64,000 nucleotides of DNA, from contig CAJFLE010000001.1 of NCBI GenBank assembly GCA_904387375.1, positions 124,001 through 188,000 of the forward strand, given 5' to 3'. Origin of the DNA: Candidatus Protoclostridium gallicola. Its GTDB lineage: Bacteria > Bacillota > Clostridia > Christensenellales > Pumilibacteraceae. The notes under the pieces were generated by a model. The model worked only from the letters and a program-made list of their open reading frames with translations. It did no database searches and was not told where the DNA came from. Below are positions 63,306 through 64,000 of this stretch, piece by piece (positions within the stretch are counted from its first letter, which is position 1; each line of letters begins with the position of its first letter). Position numbers and translations under genes: made by a program.

Positions 63306-63731
63306 CTATATTTTCCCGCGGAGAGATTTTTCCATAGTTACTTTCAGACCGCCGCCTTCGCGGTTTTCGACTTTAAGGCTGTCCATGAACGATTCCATTA
63401 CGGTGAATCCCATGCCGGAACGTTCTTCGTCCGCTTTTGTCGTATAGAAAGGCTGGAGAGCCGCGGGAATGTCGGGGATGCCGACGCCTCGGTCGAGCAC
63501 CTCGATATGTAATATCCGGTCTTTGATCTCGGCGCGTATTTCCACTTCGCCGCCTCCGTCGGGGTATCCGTGCACGATGCTGTTCGTGACCGCTTCGCTG
63601 ACTGCGGTTTTGATGTCTCCCAGCTCGTCCGTATCCGGATCCAGTTCCACGGCGAACGCCGCCACGATGCTGCGCGCAAGCGCTTCGTTTTTTCCCACAG
63701 CGGGTAATTTCAGTGTCATGCTGTTTTCCAT
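63306..63731 (-). CDS. spoIIAB: Anti-sigma F factor SpoIIAB
   Basis: 141 residues, minus strand. A GHKL-family protein kinase that binds and holds SigF and phosphorylates SpoIIAA. ATP-binding N box IKTAVSEAVTNSIVHGY near 43-59 and G boxes DRGVGIPDI near 79 and SGMGFTVMESFMD near 104 are intact. R20 (in NEALARSIV), which contacts both SigF and SpoIIAA in other species, is conserved. 8-base gaps on both sides in the operon. Confidence 0.97.
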   Translation of the reverse strand: MENSMTLKLPAVGKNEALARSIVAAFAVELDPDTDELGDIKTAVSEAVTNSIVHGYPDGGGEVEIRAEIKDRILHIEVLDRGVGIPDIPAALQPFYTTKADEERSGMGFTVMESFMDSLKVENREGGGLKVTMEKSLRGKI

Positions 63732-63739
63732 GCTCTCTC

Positions 63740-64000
63740 CTAAGCGGTTTCTATTCTGGGCATAATCGTATATATGCCGGATAATCTGAGTATTTTGTCT
63801 ACCGTCGCGTTCGGCTCCGTTATGAAAAAGGCCACCGATTTCGGTCTGAATTTTTTATATCTGCCCACCAGTACGCCTATGCCGGTCGAGTCCATGAACG
63901 ACAGCCGCGACAGGTCGAGTATGACTCTTTTCGTATTCTGCGGCACAATGTTCGCGTCCAGCGACGCCCGCAATCCGCCTGCATTGCTTTCGTCCAGTTC
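63740..64000 (-). CDS. spoIIAA: Anti-sigma F factor antagonist SpoIIAA (5' truncated by window)
   Basis: Minus strand, open to the window edge; 86 residues are visible and begin ELDESNAGGL, which aligns to the interior of the family near residue 20, so the true start and operon promoter lie beyond base 64000. STAS-domain protein that, when dephosphorylated by SpoIIE, displaces SigF from SpoIIAB. The phosphorylated serine is the S in SFMDSTGIGV, matching S58 of B. subtilis. A TTG at 63973 is not a start. The C-terminal part (FFITEPNATVDKILRLSGIYTIMPR) is typical. Confidence 0.95.
   Translation of the reverse strand, partial: ELDESNAGGLRASLDANIVPQNTKRVILDLSRLSFMDSTGIGVLVGRYKKFRPKSVAFFITEPNATVDKILRLSGIYTIMPRIETA

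Overview
The window reads as a chromosomal stretch of an uncultured, fairly GC-rich, endospore-forming member of the Bacillota, most likely class Clostridia. The basis is synteny with Bacillus and Clostridium (lepA-hemW-hrcA-grpE-dnaK-prmA-rsmE-mtaB-rpsU; yerC-pcrA-ligA; yicC-gmk-rpoZ-coaBC-priA-def-fmt-rsmB-rlmN-rpe-spoVM-rpmB-fakA-recG; rpmF-plsX-rnc-smc-ftsY-ylxM-ffh-rpsP-khpA-rimM-trmD-rbgA-rnhB; rsmD-coaD-tmcAL-pta-ackA), a HrcA/CIRCE heat-shock operon, and sporulation genes (a spoIIA-type operon and a SpoVM-like peptide gene). The genus cannot be named from sequence alone. I see no rRNA, tRNA, CRISPR array, prophage or insertion sequence. Almost everything is single-copy housekeeping DNA with short spacers, so I do not claim a wholly new system here.

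Layout. 1-4599: 3' part of a very large cyclic beta-1,2-glucan synthase-like protein (GH144-like plus GH94 domains), cut by the window edge. 4.6-9.5 kb: rarA, lepA, a small cyclase-family gene and hemW. 9.5-11.4 kb: a self-contained GntR/YtrA regulator plus ABC exporter, with a perfect palindrome over its promoter, inserted between hemW and hrcA. 11.5-18.6 kb: CIRCE-controlled hrcA-grpE-dnaK, then prmA-rsmE-mtaB-HIT and rpsU. dnaJ is absent from its usual place and a 17-bp stem-loop sits there instead. 18.8-23.7 kb: an unrecognised small gene, yerC, pcrA and ligA. 23.7-33.3 kb: a tightly packed run yicC-gmk-rpoZ-coaBC-priA-def-fmt-rsmB-rlmN-rpe, ending in a 35-residue SpoVM-like peptide. 33.5-37.7 kb: rpmB (minus strand) divergent from fakA, then recG.

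37.7-42.9 kb: a histidine operon hisZ-G-D-B-A-IE that lacks hisH and hisF. 42.9-58.2 kb: rpmF, plsX, rnc, smc, the SRP genes, ribosome-maturation genes, rnhB, yraN, alanine racemase, a folate enzyme, rsmD, coaD and a DAHP synthase. 58.2-62.5 kb: tmcAL (minus), then pta-ackA-comF. 62.5-64 kb: sigF-spoIIAB-spoIIAA on the minus strand, the last cut by the window edge.

Together the genes cover protein folding control, translation and ribosome maturation, membrane-protein targeting, DNA repair and chromosome organisation, CoA, nucleotide, folate, histidine and aromatic precursors, acetate-generating energy metabolism and commitment to sporulation. Most clear promoters have a TTGACA-like -35, a 17-bp spacer and TATAAT, and many carry an extra CG just before the -35. 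Regulation visible in the DNA includes CIRCE, the GntR palindrome, a palindrome at the his start site, and several intrinsic terminators, one of which contains the -35 box of the next gene.
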